Positions 63,731 through 64,000 of a DNA stretch of 64,000 bases are shown one piece after another. This DNA comes from G963663615 sp963663615. Its GTDB lineage: Bacteria; Bacteroidota; Ignavibacteria; Ignavibacteriales; Melioribacteraceae. The notes beneath the pieces were generated by a model. It saw only the letters and a list, made by a program, of their open reading frames with translations, did no database searches and had not been told where the DNA came from. Numbering within the stretch: the first letter of the stretch is position 1; each line of letters opens with the position of its first letter. The DNA is taken from assembly GCA_963663615.1 (NCBI GenBank), contig OY760517.1:1488001-1552000 (forward strand), written 5' to 3'. Position numbers and translations under genes: made by a program.

Positions 63731-64000
63731 TTTGTGCATTTTGTAAAAATGAAATAGAAAACGATTCGTTTTTCTGTGACCAGTGCGGCAAGGAAATAAA
63801 AGTTTGTCCTCAATGCGGTACGCCTGGTAAAGGGAAAATTTGTACCGAGCATGGTAAAAAGTTAATAACTGCAAAAGAAAAGGCTGGTGGTAATCAACCG
63901 GGAATAGATACATCCAATATCAAAACTGATAATACACCTAAGACCGAACCGGAAACAGTTCAACAAGAAAAATATGTTGCTGTTAATGATAATCCTCAGG
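63727..64000 (+). CDS. Zinc-ribbon protein (partial, runs off the window)
   Basis: Starts at the ATG that overlaps the AAA gene stop by four bases (ATGA), so it is translationally coupled. The visible 91 residues begin with two zinc ribbons (CAFCKNEIENDSFFCDQCG and VCPQCG...ICTEHG), then a Lys/Thr/Asn-rich linker. In comparable clusters such an N-terminus often precedes an FHA, vWA or phosphatase domain; nothing of that is visible here. Confidence 0.8.
   Translation, partial: MICAFCKNEIENDSFFCDQCGKEIKVCPQCGTPGKGKICTEHGKKLITAKEKAGGNQPGIDTSNIKTDNTPKTEPETVQQEKYVAVNDNPQ

Noticed and set aside
1..64000. tRNA, rRNA or CRISPR array
   Set aside because: No cloverleaf-like sequence, rRNA segment or regularly spaced repeat array was seen on either strand.

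Overview
The window is AT-rich bacterial chromosome from the Bacteroidota/Chlorobiota side of the tree, most likely an Ignavibacteria-type lineage (inference). Three lines of evidence support this. Several large secreted proteins end in type IX secretion (T9SS) sorting tails with the NYPNPFNPETTIRF / LASGVYIARL signature. Some promoters fit the Bacteroidota pattern TTTG-N17-23-TAnnTTTG. Gene order is mixed housekeeping with low-GC codon use. No rRNA, tRNA, CRISPR array, transposase or integrase gene was seen.

Layout. 1-6.6 kb: the tail of a T9SS protein, small secreted proteins, a GH2 beta-glucuronidase-like enzyme, a SIMPL-domain protein, an outer-membrane barrel, a degenerate M23-like protein and a frameshifted gene relic. 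6.6-14.1 kb: a DUF3857/transglutaminase lipoprotein and two long paralogous T9SS cargo proteins whose tails are almost identical in DNA. 14.1-18.6 kb: an ABC exporter pair, then a 3-hydroxyacyl-CoA dehydrogenase/acetate kinase pair. 18.7-23.2 kb: a WG-repeat protein, a truncated HigA antitoxin, a 32-bp perfect palindrome, and a compact island (cold-shock-DUF3825 protein plus HEPN RNase-like protein). The island is bracketed by a 28-bp imperfect direct repeat derived from the 3' end of a YigZ-family gene. 23.3-31.2 kb: uvrA-CMD-rdgB-lipoprotein, menG/ubiE, a duplicated cysteine-motif protein, mgtE and rsmA. 31.3-43 kb: a ROK kinase; a probable five-gene leftward operon (Crp-type regulator, PHP phosphoesterase, GT-C membrane protein, PorZ-like T9SS protein, ABC-F ATPase); and gltX-glnS. 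43-53.4 kb: a hybrid sensor kinase that has lost key phosphorylation residues, a D-threonine-aldolase/D-serine-dehydratase-like enzyme, a DUF2779 protein, another T9SS protein, and ndk-nudix-namZ and sucD.

53.8-64 kb (running off the end) holds the most unusual unit. It is a tightly packed rightward operon: a four-zinc-ribbon coiled-coil protein; a small SUKH-like protein; a 1382-residue membrane Ser/Thr kinase with an N-terminal tail of repeated DKTVR(I/L)/EKTTRL motifs; a 1400-residue protein with an N-terminal zinc ribbon and five tandem CbbX/SpoVK-type AAA modules, the first degenerate in Walker B; and the start of another zinc-ribbon protein. I propose it is a kinase-controlled AAA remodelling or conflict-type system related in logic to TerY-P/EccA-type assemblies. 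Its function is not established by the sequence.
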